From Verrucomicrobiales bacterium (GTDB lineage: Bacteria > Verrucomicrobiota > Verrucomicrobiia > Verrucomicrobiales > DEV007): a stretch of DNA of 20,902 bases. Position numbers and translations under genes: made by a program. Positions 6,031 to 14,126 of the stretch are shown here, piece by piece. The stretch lies in the NCBI GenBank assembly GCA_021648365.1, contig JAKISY010000080.1:1-20902 (forward strand), written 5' to 3'. The notes below the pieces were generated by a model, which was not told the DNA's origin, did not search any database, and was given only the letters and a program-made list of their open reading frames with translations. Positions within the stretch are counted from its first letter, which is position 1. Each line of letters begins with the position of its first letter.

Positions 6031-8703
6031 TCAATCCCCGTAATCGAAAGTATTAAAAGAATAACGGATGTTCTTGCACCCCTTTGAACATAACCACTCA
6101 GCCATGGCGGGAAGACCATAAGCCGGCGATACAAACCTCAGTTGAGACAAATGGATTTCATCTCCTTCTCTGGCAACCATTCCCCACTGGACAGAATAAC
6201 GATCGCTCCCCAGCTGGGTCTCTCCATCCACAGCCGGCAAAGCCCCCATGCGCTCAAAAAGTTTCTTATTGGCACCCTCGTAACTCCCCTCTGCGACCTC
6301 TTTTTCAGCCTCTCCCCATAGGTCAAGGACCTCCTGATCCAGATCTTTGCGCAAACGCAGAAGCTCAACAGCTTTTCGCTCCCTTGTTCTCCTCACTTCA
6401 TCTGCTTCAACCTGTAGCCGCTTTAATTCTTCTTTATCTCCTCGTCTAATCGCTACCTGCATCTGTTTATTCAACCCATTGCCTGCATCAGGATCAAAGG
6501 CCTCTTCTACTGCATTCAAAATCAATCCATAGGTGGCACGAGCCTTGGCATGTTCAGCTTTCAGCCCAGGATCACGATCATCATGGGGTTCCCACGGGGG
6601 TATCAGGTTCCCCCTCATACTGGTGGCGAAAAAAGCTTCGATTTCTTCATTCATTTTTACTGCCAGCTCCTCACTAGGAGAATTGAACACAAGTGAAGCC
6701 GTCACAGGATAATTCGATGAATGAGCAAACACGTTTTTACTATGCTCTTCAAACCTGGCAAACCATTCGCCTCTGAATTCCGATGCTGGGGCGGGAATTG
6801 CCAAAAACACGGTTTGACCAAACTTCCGGCAAGCCGTCCCATCAGGCAATTGACTAGACAGTTTTTGGAACAACTCTTCAAATATTTCTGGTGATTCCAC
6901 TGTCGCCACTATCACATTGTCCAAGAGTTCCGTTGACGCATCGGCATCCACTCCCACCCAGGAAGTGTCCTCATTACAATCAAATAAAAGCGTAGGTTCA
7001 TCCTCCCCGAACATGGCAAACCTACCGACATCTGCCAAGTCAGATAACATACCGGGATTCGGGCCAAATATAAAAACCACGCAAAACAAAACAGCCATTG
7101 CAAACCCGCCGACTTGAGCTACCAAAGCCGCACCTGATCCCAGCCACCCCGGCGGTTGGGCGTTCAACGACTCGAAAATTTGCACCGTATGCTGAGCTAT
7201 AATCTTAGTATTCAAAGCCGCATGATTGTATGACGCATTAATCTCAGCAACAATCTCACGTGCCGTTTCTGGAGGCATGGTATCTCCCTCCAATGCCGAC
7301 GCCGTCACACCTTTCAACTTCAATGTATGTACAGCTTTGGCTTTTTTGTATGCCAAAGGCAGTCCTAGTAACATAAAAACACCCAGAATAAGCAAAACAG
7401 TCCCACCACCCAGGTAACCCCATGCAACAAAGCCCACTCCCGCCAGAGACCTGAATGTGATATCCAGCAAATAATGACGGCAGAAAAAAGTTGAATGTAA
7501 TACCCAGCCTCCATCCAATGGTAAAAAGGGCAAAAGATTAAACCCATTCAAGATGAGAAACATAATGGCTATATCGGTAAGATAAGATTGCCCCAACAAC
7601 ATTCCCAACGAACCCAGAATTGCTCCGAAAATTATGCCTGGCAGCGGTCCCATCAAAGAAACAATCACCTTTTTCCAGCCTGGAACATTGTAATGTTTTC
7701 CCGAAACAGCTGCGCCAAAAAACGGAATAAAAAACATTCTTACATTCCGATACTTAAACAGCTTCATTGCCACAAAATGTCCCAATTCATGAATCAGCAA
7801 AACTCCCAACAAAAGCAACGTCGTTTGCCAGGTCCATCGCAAAGGACCCGCTGCCATGAATAGCAAAGCTGAAACACCTAATATCAATACTGCGTTCCCC
7901 CAACCAGGCTTCTCGCTTTCTTTCCGTTGGATTTCATCTAACACCTCTTGGTATAATGCAGGCGTTTCCCTTGAAACAGAGGATTGATTAGGAACAAGTG
8001 TTTCGTCCACTTCGGACAGCACTTCATGCTCCTCGATTGAAGCCTCAGCAGGCATCGATGAAATGGCCGAGTGACTACGGGAAGTCATTTGCTCTCGCAT
8101 CAACTCCACCTCGCGATCCGACATCATAGTATAATATCCACGCTTAATATGAAATTCGAACGATCTCTTGTCGTTATAATCCAGTAATTTGATCAGCTCT
8201 GCCTCGGATTTCACCTTCTGAATCAATTCCGGTTCACGCCCCCCGGAAAGTCGTTCTTGGTGAGCCCGCCAAAGCTCCTCAGGTGTCGCCCCCACAAGTC
8301 GTTTCACACTGTCACCAGGCATATCAATTATCTGTTGCGCAGCATTATTCGTTTCCAAAAAAGTACCGTCCGTTCGCAGCGAAACCAATGAAACCACAGT
8401 TTTGCTAATCGATACCAATCCGTTGGTGTGTTTAACATGAATCACTATGGCAACCGTCTCGCCTGATCGGTGTAGCATCGCCACTCCCGCGTCCTGTTGC
8501 TCTTGTGCAGGCGGCATGAGCAAACCCTTAATCACATGATAAAAAGGAGAGTGAAAACCAAGATCGCCCAGCTTGCTGACATTCGTTACAATCGGCTCGT
8601 GACAAATTTCTGGAATTTTCTCCTCCTTTACTTGCCACTCCCGAAGCGTATCAGAACGAGGAATCCCAACGGGATCTGGTAATTTAATCCGCAGGAGCTT
8701 CAT
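6031..8703 (-). CDS. Large M50 (site-2-protease-like) membrane metalloprotease
   Basis: This 890-residue protein (from ATG 8703) is an intramembrane zinc protease of family M50. The zinc site HELGH is at residues 305-309 inside a hydrophobic helix, and the second motif NLLPFLPLDGG ends at 399, supplying the metal-binding Asp. Architecture in order: a cytoplasmic N-terminal region of about 265 residues, a multi-pass M50 core (about 270-450), a linker, another hydrophobic helix (about 528-546), and a large C-terminal region of some 340 residues. That region includes a charged heptad-rich coiled coil (about 745-815). Family members usually have 350-450 residues and often PDZ domains, and none is evident here. 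The frame stays open to TTG 8811/ATG 8805, but the extra codons look non-conserved, and MKLLRIKLPDPVGIP is a more convincing start. Substrate unknown. The neighbouring type-II-oriented membrane proteins are possible substrates only by proximity. Confidence 0.85.
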   Translation of the reverse strand: MKLLRIKLPDPVGIPRSDTLREWQVKEEKIPEICHEPIVTNVSKLGDLGFHSPFYHVIKGLLMPPAQEQQDAGVAMLHRSGETVAIVIHVKHTNGLVSISKTVVSLVSLRTDGTFLETNNAAQQIIDMPGDSVKRLVGATPEELWRAHQERLSGGREPELIQKVKSEAELIKLLDYNDKRSFEFHIKRGYYTMMSDREVELMREQMTSRSHSAISSMPAEASIEEHEVLSEVDETLVPNQSSVSRETPALYQEVLDEIQRKESEKPGWGNAVLILGVSALLFMAAGPLRWTWQTTLLLLGVLLIHELGHFVAMKLFKYRNVRMFFIPFFGAAVSGKHYNVPGWKKVIVSLMGPLPGIIFGAILGSLGMLLGQSYLTDIAIMFLILNGFNLLPFLPLDGGWVLHSTFFCRHYLLDITFRSLAGVGFVAWGYLGGGTVLLILGVFMLLGLPLAYKKAKAVHTLKLKGVTASALEGDTMPPETAREIVAEINASYNHAALNTKIIAQHTVQIFESLNAQPPGWLGSGAALVAQVGGFAMAVLFCVVFIFGPNPGMLSDLADVGRFAMFGEDEPTLLFDCNEDTSWVGVDADASTELLDNVIVATVESPEIFEELFQKLSSQLPDGTACRKFGQTVFLAIPAPASEFRGEWFARFEEHSKNVFAHSSNYPVTASLVFNSPSEELAVKMNEEIEAFFATSMRGNLIPPWEPHDDRDPGLKAEHAKARATYGLILNAVEEAFDPDAGNGLNKQMQVAIRRGDKEELKRLQVEADEVRRTRERKAVELLRLRKDLDQEVLDLWGEAEKEVAEGSYEGANKKLFERMGALPAVDGETQLGSDRYSVQWGMVAREGDEIHLSQLRFVSPAYGLPAMAEWLCSKGCKNIRYSFNTFDYGD

Positions 8704-8859
8704 TACGCAAAGAATAACAACCTGCCAGTTACGAGTTAAATACCAGCATTCCTTAAAAGAAATCTTACTAGAGTTCGTCTTGTGATACTTGGAAACTTGA
8801 TTCATTTGCAAATGGGAAAAAACTTGGATTACAACCTAAGTAAAAAAACTTAGCAAGCA

Positions 8860-9051
8860 TTATCTAATTATAATCCCAGAGACATCATACTTTTTATCGA
8901 TGAGTATTCCTCCATGACGAAAAATCATTCTAACCCAGTAAGCCTGTGAAGGAGCAACTCCTAAAATACCCTCAACACCGCAAAATCTTACTTGAAAGAT
9001 TACACTGTTTTCCAAACTATTGCTTCTAGGCCTTAATATCTCTGCAACAAG
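8860..9051 (-). other. Unrecognised open frame upstream of the M50 gene (possible remnant)
   Basis: A 63-codon minus-strand frame runs from just after a TGA (9052-9054) to TAA at 8860-8862. It reads in part NSLENSVIFQVRFCGVEGIL and AYWVRMIFRHGGILIDKKYD, which has the composition of a real protein end. There is no good start (TTG at 9015 or an internal ATG only) and no Shine-Dalgarno. It could be the C-terminal scrap of a lost gene or chance. It lies on the same strand as the protease and ends about 55 bases before that gene's longest possible start. The rest of 8704-9068 shows nothing else. Confidence 0.3.
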
Positions 9052-9068
9052 TCATCTCAGAGCACAGA

Positions 9069-9240
9069 CCATCTCCTTCTAAAAACCCATCTCCCACCTT
9101 CCCCCTCCCATCCCCTCTCTGTTTCCTCCCTTAGCTCCTGTTCAAATCCCCTCATAGAGCAACTTCATGCAACACGACTACAGAAGACTTTTTTTGAACA
9201 GGAGGCAATAGAGAGAACAGCGAATATTCTTTTTAAAGAA
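9069..9240 (+). repeat. Remnant of a third paralogue 3' end plus inverted-repeat element, copy 2
   Basis: ACCATCTCCTTCTAAAAACC at about 9069-9088 matches the last codons, stop and following bases of paralogue B, with no gene before it. Next comes a near-duplicate of the element after paralogue A: CTCCTGTTCAAA at 9135-9146 and TTTGAACAGGAG at 9193-9204 (perfect 12-bp arms), extending imperfectly to 9115 and 9224, with flanking similarity to about 9255. This marks the downstream end of what was probably a third gene copy. Confidence 0.7.
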
Positions 9241-9276
9241 AATAGCTTCTCCCCCTCATTCTCCAGCCCCTCATCA

Positions 9277-9410
9277 TTTCAAATCTCAAACCTTCAAATT
9301 TGCATCTCGCCATTAAAAACTAAAATCCCCATCCTGTATATCCTCTTCATCCATGTAATTTTTCTTCCTATGCGCTCTTTGCGTCTTGAGCGCAGCGGGC
9401 GTGAGCATCC
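9277..9410 (+). repeat. Run of several heptad phrases in the leader of the sugar operon
   Basis: At least three phrase types follow one another: TTTCAAA-TCTCAAA words from 9277, the ATCCTGT-ATATCCT phrase at 9331-9358 (also at 4584), and a TTGCGTCTTGAGCG phrase at about 9371-9410 (also at 15856-15896). The block is pyrimidine-rich and contains no convincing gene. A short plus-strand frame at 9370-9561 simply reads through it. Confidence 0.6.
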
Positions 9411-9451
9411 CTTCTCCCCCTCCTCCCTTCATAAAAAACACCCGCTTTCAC

Positions 9452-9479
9452 TTGTCAAAGCCCTGTTCCTCTTTAGATT
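9452..9479 (+). promoter_or_regulatory. Possible sigma-70-type promoter for the nagB-like/araB/araD operon
   Basis: TTGTCA (9452-9457) and TAGATT (9474-9479) are separated by 16 bases and lie 28 bases before the start codon at 9507. The -10 match is only 4 of 6, so this is a weak candidate. No operator-like palindrome overlaps it. Confidence 0.25.
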
Positions 9480-9506
9480 TCAAACTTTCAATCTCCAAGC
9501 CAAGTT

Positions 9507-10439
9507 ATGTCTAGAAAACTCAGCCACATCGCCCCCGAATGGTGGGATTACACCACCCTAGACGACAGCCTCATCAACGACGCCGCCAACCTGACAGCTG
9601 ACGATTTGCTACAACTTTCCCGTTCCGGCTTCAAAATCGTCTTCTACGATACCCTAGAAGATTTCTACCTCGCCGAAGCACTAGAATACCTCCACGCCTG
9701 GCAACAATCCACCGCCGACAATCCCGTAGGCATCTGCGGCCCCGTCGGTCCCACCGAACAAATGCCACTAGTCGCACGTTTGGTCAACGAATTGAACATC
9801 GACCTCAAGAGCGCCCACTTCTGGGGCATGGACGAGTGGGTCGGTAAAGATGGCAAAGCCGTCTCCACCGACCACCCACTGTCTTTCGAACGCACCGATC
9901 GCGGCATGCTGTTTAATAAAATCAAACCCGAACTCGTCATGGGAAATGAGAACTTGCACTTCCCCACCGAAAACGTCGCCGACTACATCAGCACCTGGGA
10001 CGGTGTACGCTGCGCCGTGATGCAGGGCGGTCAAGGTGACATCAAACACTGGGCTTTCAACGACCCGCTCAAACGCGAAGGCAAATACGCCGACGCCCCG
10101 CCCACTCCGGAAGAATACCGTGCCCTCGGCACTCGCATTGTCGATCTGCACCCCGTCACGCTAGCGCAAAACGCACGCACTTCAGGTGGAGGCAACGTCA
10201 CCCTCGTGCCAGCAAAAGCCGTCACCGTCGGCTCCGTGGAAACTTGGAAAGCTGAGAAAGTCAGCATCTGGCACGCCGGCACACACGACAATCCCCTAGG
10301 ACAAAGACTAACTGCATTAATGATCTCCAAAGGCATCGCCGACTCATCCGTGCCGATGTCACTACTGGCAGATCACCCCAACGTGCAATTCAACTACTAT
10401 CGCCCTGGCATCGGATCCTGCGATGTCGACATGCATTAA
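9507..10439 (+). CDS. NagB-like sugar-phosphate isomerase/deaminase
   Basis: This 310-residue protein belongs to the glucosamine-6-phosphate deaminase / 6-phosphogluconolactonase fold family. NagB enzymes open the sugar ring, isomerise aldose to ketose and release ammonia. Corresponding motifs are GICGPVGPTEQMP (75-87, phosphate loop region; E. coli NagB has GLPTGGTP), FWGMDEW (105-111, like the catalytic NMDEY), and GGQGDIKHWAFNDP (174-187, like GVGNDGHIAFNEP, keeping the catalytic His and the AFN-acid-P). NARTSGGG and VPAKAVTVG follow in place of the usual ALTVGVGT stretch. It is longer than NagB (266) with a 40-residue N-terminal extension. It lies 60 bases before araB in the same direction, so its substrate may be an arabinose-pathway intermediate rather than an amino sugar; this is inference. 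Specificity cannot be read from sequence. Confidence 0.75.
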   Translation: MSRKLSHIAPEWWDYTTLDDSLINDAANLTADDLLQLSRSGFKIVFYDTLEDFYLAEALEYLHAWQQSTADNPVGICGPVGPTEQMPLVARLVNELNIDLKSAHFWGMDEWVGKDGKAVSTDHPLSFERTDRGMLFNKIKPELVMGNENLHFPTENVADYISTWDGVRCAVMQGGQGDIKHWAFNDPLKREGKYADAPPTPEEYRALGTRIVDLHPVTLAQNARTSGGGNVTLVPAKAVTVGSVETWKAEKVSIWHAGTHDNPLGQRLTALMISKGIADSSVPMSLLADHPNVQFNYYRPGIGSCDVDMH

Positions 10440-10449
10440 ATAATCTAGA

Positions 10450-10466
10450 ACAGGTTTCAAACCTGT
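10450..10466. repeat. Short perfect palindrome between nagB-like gene and araB
   Basis: ACAGGTTT-C-AAACCTGT gives 8-bp arms around one base in the 60-base gap between the two genes. There is no T-run after it. It resembles in size and design the palindromes at 15651, 15689 and 15721. It could be an operator, an mRNA processing hairpin or a dispersed palindromic repeat. Confidence 0.5.
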
Positions 10467-10499
10467 AACACATTCACAACCACCTACCGTATCCCAGTA

Positions 10500-12188
10500 A
10501 TGCAGCAATATACCATCGGCCTCGACTACGGAACCAACTCCTGTCGTTCACTACTGATCAATCTGGAAAACGGTGCCGAACTCGGCTCGACGGTCTTCCC
10601 CTACCCCTCTGGTGAACTCGGCATTCTCACCGACCCCACCGACCCTAACGTCGCGCGTCAGAACCCACAAGACTACCTCGAAGGATTGCAATTCATCATC
10701 CGAGGTGCGATCGAAGAAGCACAAAAAAACGATGCCCACTTCGATCCTGCACAAGTGATCGGTATCGGCATCGATACCACCGGCAGCACTCCGATTCCCG
10801 TAGATGAAGAAGGCACCCCGCTAGGATTAAAACCTGAATTCAAGGACAATCTCAACGCCATGGTGTGGCTGTGGAAAGATCACACCAGCCATCAGGAAGC
10901 TGCCACGATCACTGCCAAAGCAGAAAAACTACGCCCTGAGTATCTCGCCAAATGCGGAGGCATCTATTCCTCCGAGTGGTGGTGGAGCAAAATATGGCGT
11001 TGCCAAAAAGTCGACCCTGTGGTTTTTGCCGCCGCTCACTCTTGGGTCGAACACTGCGACTGGCTGCCCGCCGTGCTCACCGGCACCACCCGCCCCGAGC
11101 AAATCTCTCGCAGCACTTGTGCCGCAGGACACAAAGCGATGTTCAATCACGAGTGGGACGGCTTACCTGACAAGGCATTCCTCGCCGAACTCGATCCCGA
11201 CCTCGCCGATCTACGCGACCGCCTCTACGATCAAACTTTCAGCTCAGCTCACAAAGCGGGCGAGCTCACCGAAGAATGGGCCGACAAACTCGGCCTGCCA
11301 GCAGGCATCGCGGTCGCGGTGGGAGCCTTCGACGCTCACATGGGCGCTGTCGGCGCTGGCGTCAAACCCGGCACCTTGGTGAAAATTCTCGGCACCAGCA
11401 CTTGCGATATCACCGTCGCCCCCAATCAAAAAAAACTCGCCGACATTCCTGGTCTGTGTGGAGTAGCTAATGAATCCGTACTGCCCGATCACTACGGAAT
11501 CGAAGCCGGACAATCCGCCGTCGGCGATATCTTCCTATGGTTCGTTCACAACCTCGTTCCCGACAGCTACGGCAAAACGGTAGGCGAAAAATTTGATAAC
11601 ATGGAAGCGGCCCTCGCCCAACAGCAGCCGGGAGAAACGGGACTGCTCGCTCTGGACTGGAACAACGGCAACCGCACCATCCTCGTCGATGTGCGCCTCA
11701 CCGGTCTAATCCTCGGACAAACCCTGCACACCCAAGCCCACGAAATCTACCGCGCACTGATCGAAGCCACCGCCTTCGGCGCGCTGACCATCATCAAGCG
11801 TATGCAAGAACACGGCGTCGAAGTCCGTGAGGTGATCAATACCGGCGGACTGTCATTGAAAAATGAAAGCCTAATGCAAATCTACGCAGACATCATCGGC
11901 CTACCGATGAAAGTCGCCGTCAGCGAGCAAACCTGCGCGATGGGCTCTGCTCTTTATGGCGCGGTCGCCAGTGGTGCTGTGACCTTACCGCAAGCCCAAC
12001 AAGCCAACTGTAAATTGCAAGATCGGATTTATTACCCCATTGCTGAAAATCAGCAAACTTACGCCAAGCTCTACCAACTCTACCGCGAACTCCATGATGC
12101 TTTTGGCACGGCGGAGTGGCAGGGAAAAATGAATCACATCATGAAAGACCTGATCGCCATTCGCCAACAAGCTCGCACACAAAAATAA
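10500..12188 (+). CDS. araB: Ribulokinase
   Basis: AraB phosphorylates L-ribulose with ATP to L-ribulose 5-phosphate in cytoplasmic L-arabinose breakdown. The 562-residue length equals that of known ribulokinases, which are longer than other FGGY sugar kinases. Visible features are the N-terminal phosphate-1 loop GLDYGTNSCRSLL (7-19), GIGIDTTGSTPIPVDEEG (88-105), the ribulokinase-typical WLWKDHTSHQEA (123-134), SSEWWWSKIW (157-166), the catalytic-base region GAFDAHMGAVG (275-285, Asp278) and the C-terminal ATP-binding LGTSTCDITV (297-306), with INTGGLSLKN further on. The araD gene follows after 2 bases, confirming the pathway. There is no evident Shine-Dalgarno before the start. Confidence 0.95.
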   Translation: MQQYTIGLDYGTNSCRSLLINLENGAELGSTVFPYPSGELGILTDPTDPNVARQNPQDYLEGLQFIIRGAIEEAQKNDAHFDPAQVIGIGIDTTGSTPIPVDEEGTPLGLKPEFKDNLNAMVWLWKDHTSHQEAATITAKAEKLRPEYLAKCGGIYSSEWWWSKIWRCQKVDPVVFAAAHSWVEHCDWLPAVLTGTTRPEQISRSTCAAGHKAMFNHEWDGLPDKAFLAELDPDLADLRDRLYDQTFSSAHKAGELTEEWADKLGLPAGIAVAVGAFDAHMGAVGAGVKPGTLVKILGTSTCDITVAPNQKKLADIPGLCGVANESVLPDHYGIEAGQSAVGDIFLWFVHNLVPDSYGKTVGEKFDNMEAALAQQQPGETGLLALDWNNGNRTILVDVRLTGLILGQTLHTQAHEIYRALIEATAFGALTIIKRMQEHGVEVREVINTGGLSLKNESLMQIYADIIGLPMKVAVSEQTCAMGSALYGAVASGAVTLPQAQQANCKLQDRIYYPIAENQQTYAKLYQLYRELHDAFGTAEWQGKMNHIMKDLIAIRQQARTQK

Positions 12189-12190
12189 TC

Positions 12191-12889
12191 ATGCTCGAAG
12201 AACTACGCCAAGAAATCTGCGCAGCCAACCAATTGCTGGAAAGCTCCGGACTAGTCAAATTGACCTTTGGCAATGTCAGCGGCATCGATCGAGATCAAGG
12301 CGTCTTCGGCATCAAACCCAGCGGAGTGGCTTACGACGACTTAACACCAGAGCAAATTGTCCTTATCGACCTCGATGGCAAAGTGGTCGAAGGTGACCTG
12401 CGCCCCTCATCCGATACCAAAACCCACCTCGAACTCTACCGCGCCTGGCCCTCGATAGGAGGTGTGACGCACACCCACAGCATCCACGCCACCAGTTTCG
12501 CCCAAGCCGGACACGCCCTGCCCTGTCTCGGCACCACTCACGCCGATCACTTTTACGGCGAAGTTCCCGTCTGCCGTCCACTCACTCCTGAAGAAGTCGA
12601 GCAAGACTACGAGGCTCACACCGGACTCGCCATTATCGAACACTTCGCACAACACCATATCGATCCCACCACCATGCCCGCAGTGCTGCAGCAACACCAC
12701 GCGCCTTTTACCTGGGGAAAAAACGCCATGGACTCGATCAAAAACAGCATCGCTCTCGAAGTCTGTGCCGAGATGGCTCTCGCCACCTTCCAACTGCAGC
12801 CTAATACTGAAGCCATCCCCGCGCACATTCTGGAAAAGCACCACCAACGCAAACACGGCGCCAATGCCTACTACGGACAGGCGAAATGA
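12191..12889 (+). CDS. araD: L-ribulose-5-phosphate 4-epimerase
   Basis: AraD converts L-ribulose 5-phosphate to D-xylulose 5-phosphate by retro-aldol chemistry at a zinc ion, feeding the pentose phosphate pathway. The ATG at 12191, two bases after the araB stop, gives 232 residues, matching E. coli AraD (231). A longer frame from 12116 overlaps araB and is rejected. Motifs include KLTFGNVSGID (23-33), IKPSGVAYDDL (41-51), SSDTKTHLELY (73-83), GVTHTHSIHATSFAQ (91-105) with zinc ligands His94 and His96, GTTHADHFYGEVP (114-126), and QQHHAPFTWG (167-176) with the third zinc ligand His170. All key residues are present, so it should be active. Confidence 0.95.
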   Translation: MLEELRQEICAANQLLESSGLVKLTFGNVSGIDRDQGVFGIKPSGVAYDDLTPEQIVLIDLDGKVVEGDLRPSSDTKTHLELYRAWPSIGGVTHTHSIHATSFAQAGHALPCLGTTHADHFYGEVPVCRPLTPEEVEQDYEAHTGLAIIEHFAQHHIDPTTMPAVLQQHHAPFTWGKNAMDSIKNSIALEVCAEMALATFQLQPNTEAIPAHILEKHHQRKHGANAYYGQAK

Positions 12890-13533
12890 CACAAAACCCT
12901 GAAAATAAATCTAATCTCCTATCCTCTACTCAGCTTGAATCCCTAGCCATCACCCCCTACATTACTTCGCAAGAAGAAACTAAGCCACACATGCCCACCC
13001 CCGAACTCAGCCCCGAAGCCGTCCGCGCCGTCACCTGCGAACGGCTAAAATTACTCTCTTATGGGTTTTATCTAAAAGGCGCCATGTGCGCGCTCGTAGC
13101 ATCTATCTTCATTCTCCACTTTTTCGTTCTGCTAGCCGTTTCTTTCATTCCCGAGCAGGATTGGCAAAACACCTCCGCTCCAGTCACTTCTTCCGAAACT
13201 ACAAAAAGTGACCACGCCAACAAGCTCGCAGCCCCTTACTCCAAGCAAAAAAACTCCAGCTCAGATCGCCAAAACTCACATCGCAACTCAGCTCCACCTA
13301 AAATCATTTTCCGGATTTTTGCCGCTGTCATCGGCCTGATCATACTTCTCGGTTGGATCCTAGGAGGGCTGACCATTTACGCTGGTCGCTGCATTCAAAA
13401 TCGTCGCCGACGAACCTTCGTTTATGTAATCGCTGGACTGCACACGCTTTCCTTCCCCTACGGAACAGCTTTAGGTGTTTTCGCCATCATCACTCTCAGC
13501 CAAGCCGACACTCAAAAAGAGTATCCAGCTTAA
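12886..13533 (+). CDS. Small multi-pass membrane protein, coupled to araD
   Basis: This 215-residue protein is not assigned to a function. It has three or four hydrophobic segments (about residues 64-87, 143-168 and 182-205) and a polar, Ser/Lys-rich loop of about 45 residues in between. The block SPEAVRAVTCERLKLLSYGF before the first segment and IQNRRRRTFVYVIAGLHTLS, then YGTALGVF before the last, resemble a common uncharacterised bacterial membrane family. The start ATG overlaps the araD stop as ATGA, which indicates translational coupling; a later ATG at 12991 is also possible. Membership in a sugar operon hints at a link to uptake or the membrane state, but this is weak. Confidence 0.7.
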   Translation: MTQNPENKSNLLSSTQLESLAITPYITSQEETKPHMPTPELSPEAVRAVTCERLKLLSYGFYLKGAMCALVASIFILHFFVLLAVSFIPEQDWQNTSAPVTSSETTKSDHANKLAAPYSKQKNSSSDRQNSHRNSAPPKIIFRIFAAVIGLIILLGWILGGLTIYAGRCIQNRRRRTFVYVIAGLHTLSFPYGTALGVFAIITLSQADTQKEYPA

Positions 13534-13610
13534 GCTTCTATACTTTGAACGTCATCCCCTCTTGGCGAGTCGAACAGAGCGGACATCACAAGAGAGTCTT
13601 CACTTCTTGG

Positions 13611-13781
13611 TTAGCAGGTAGTAGCAGTACCCCTGGCACGATCATTGGATTTTCCGACGTATCTATTCAGGTGATTCATCACGGCAGCAAAAACCATCTC
13701 ATCGTCTGACCGACCTCGCTGGACGAGTGGTTCCCGAGATTTTAGCGTGATACAACTAACTAAATCTAGCTCCCTGCGCAT
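13611..13781 (-). other. Unrecognised 56-codon open frame (weak)
   Basis: ATG 13781 to TAA 13611-13613 reads MRRELDLVSCITLKSREPLV and later DDEMVFAAVMNHLNRY, a protein-like composition without a recognisable family. An overlapping frame on the same strand (13756-13842) reads MGSLIATVNALTMDALKIAR. Joined by a one-base shift the two would make a longer peptide, so this may be a decayed gene. There is no Shine-Dalgarno before either start. Confidence 0.25.
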
Positions 13782-13920
13782 ATCTTGCTATTTTCAACGC
13801 ATCCATTGTCAAAGCATTGACGGTAGCAATCAAGCTGCCCATAGTGTCATCGAACAACGGATTTCATATCCGTTTTCAGCAGCAGCAGGCAGGCCGCGAA
13901 TTCAGACGCGCGGCAAAAGG

Positions 13921-13950
13921 CACAACCCAGGTTTCCTGGGTTGTGTTTTT
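13921..13950 (+). terminator. Strong rho-independent terminator
   Basis: CACAACCCAGG (13921-13931), loop TTT, CCTGGGTTGTG (13935-13945) form a perfect 11-bp stem, immediately followed by TTTTTATTTT. The T-tract is on the plus strand, so it ends rightward transcripts, either the sugar operon or a small RNA just upstream. It insulates the sulfatase gene. Confidence 0.85.
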
Positions 13951-13970
13951 ATTTTCAGCCTAAACCTCCA

Positions 13971-14042
13971 TCACACCAGAGGCAATAGCGTCGCCCCCAC
14001 TAAAATCACCACTAATCCCGTGAAACCCATCACCGTCATCAT
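13971..14042 (-). CDS. Possible 23-residue membrane peptide
   Basis: From ATG 14042 to TGA 13971-13973 the frame gives MMTVMGFTGLVVILVGATLL then PLV, a single hydrophobic helix. AGGGG lies 7 bases before the ATG, a plausible ribosome-binding site, in a region where most genes lack one. It is divergent from the sulfatase gene. Chance is a real alternative for so short a frame. Confidence 0.3.
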   Translation of the reverse strand: MMTVMGFTGLVVILVGATLLPLV

Positions 14043-14126
14043 CACGATACCCCCTATCCAGAAATCCACTAACGTCATCGCGCCTATTGCTCACAGCAAC
14101 CTGCCACGCTACTTTTCCCTAATCCT

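Larger units (their letters stand above)
13534..14126. other. 593-base spacer with structured, possibly RNA-coding sequence
   Basis: No confident protein gene is visible. The segment 13855-13950 has three successive hairpins on the plus strand: AACGGAT/ATCCGTT (13856-13874), GCCGCG/CGCGGC (about 13897-13918), and the strong terminator at 13921-13950. This arrangement is typical of a small RNA or a long 3' untranslated region of the upstream operon. Several minus-strand open frames are listed separately. The plus-strand frame at 13747-14130 is low-complexity and is not accepted. Confidence 0.4.

Noticed and set aside
8704..8811. Longer start (TTG 8811 or ATG 8805) for the M50 protein
   Set aside because: The added residues look unlike protein of this family and there is no ribosome-binding site; the conserved-looking sequence begins at 8703.
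12116..12190. Longer start for araD
   Set aside because: It would overlap the araB coding region by 73 bases; homology to AraD begins at the ATG at 12191.
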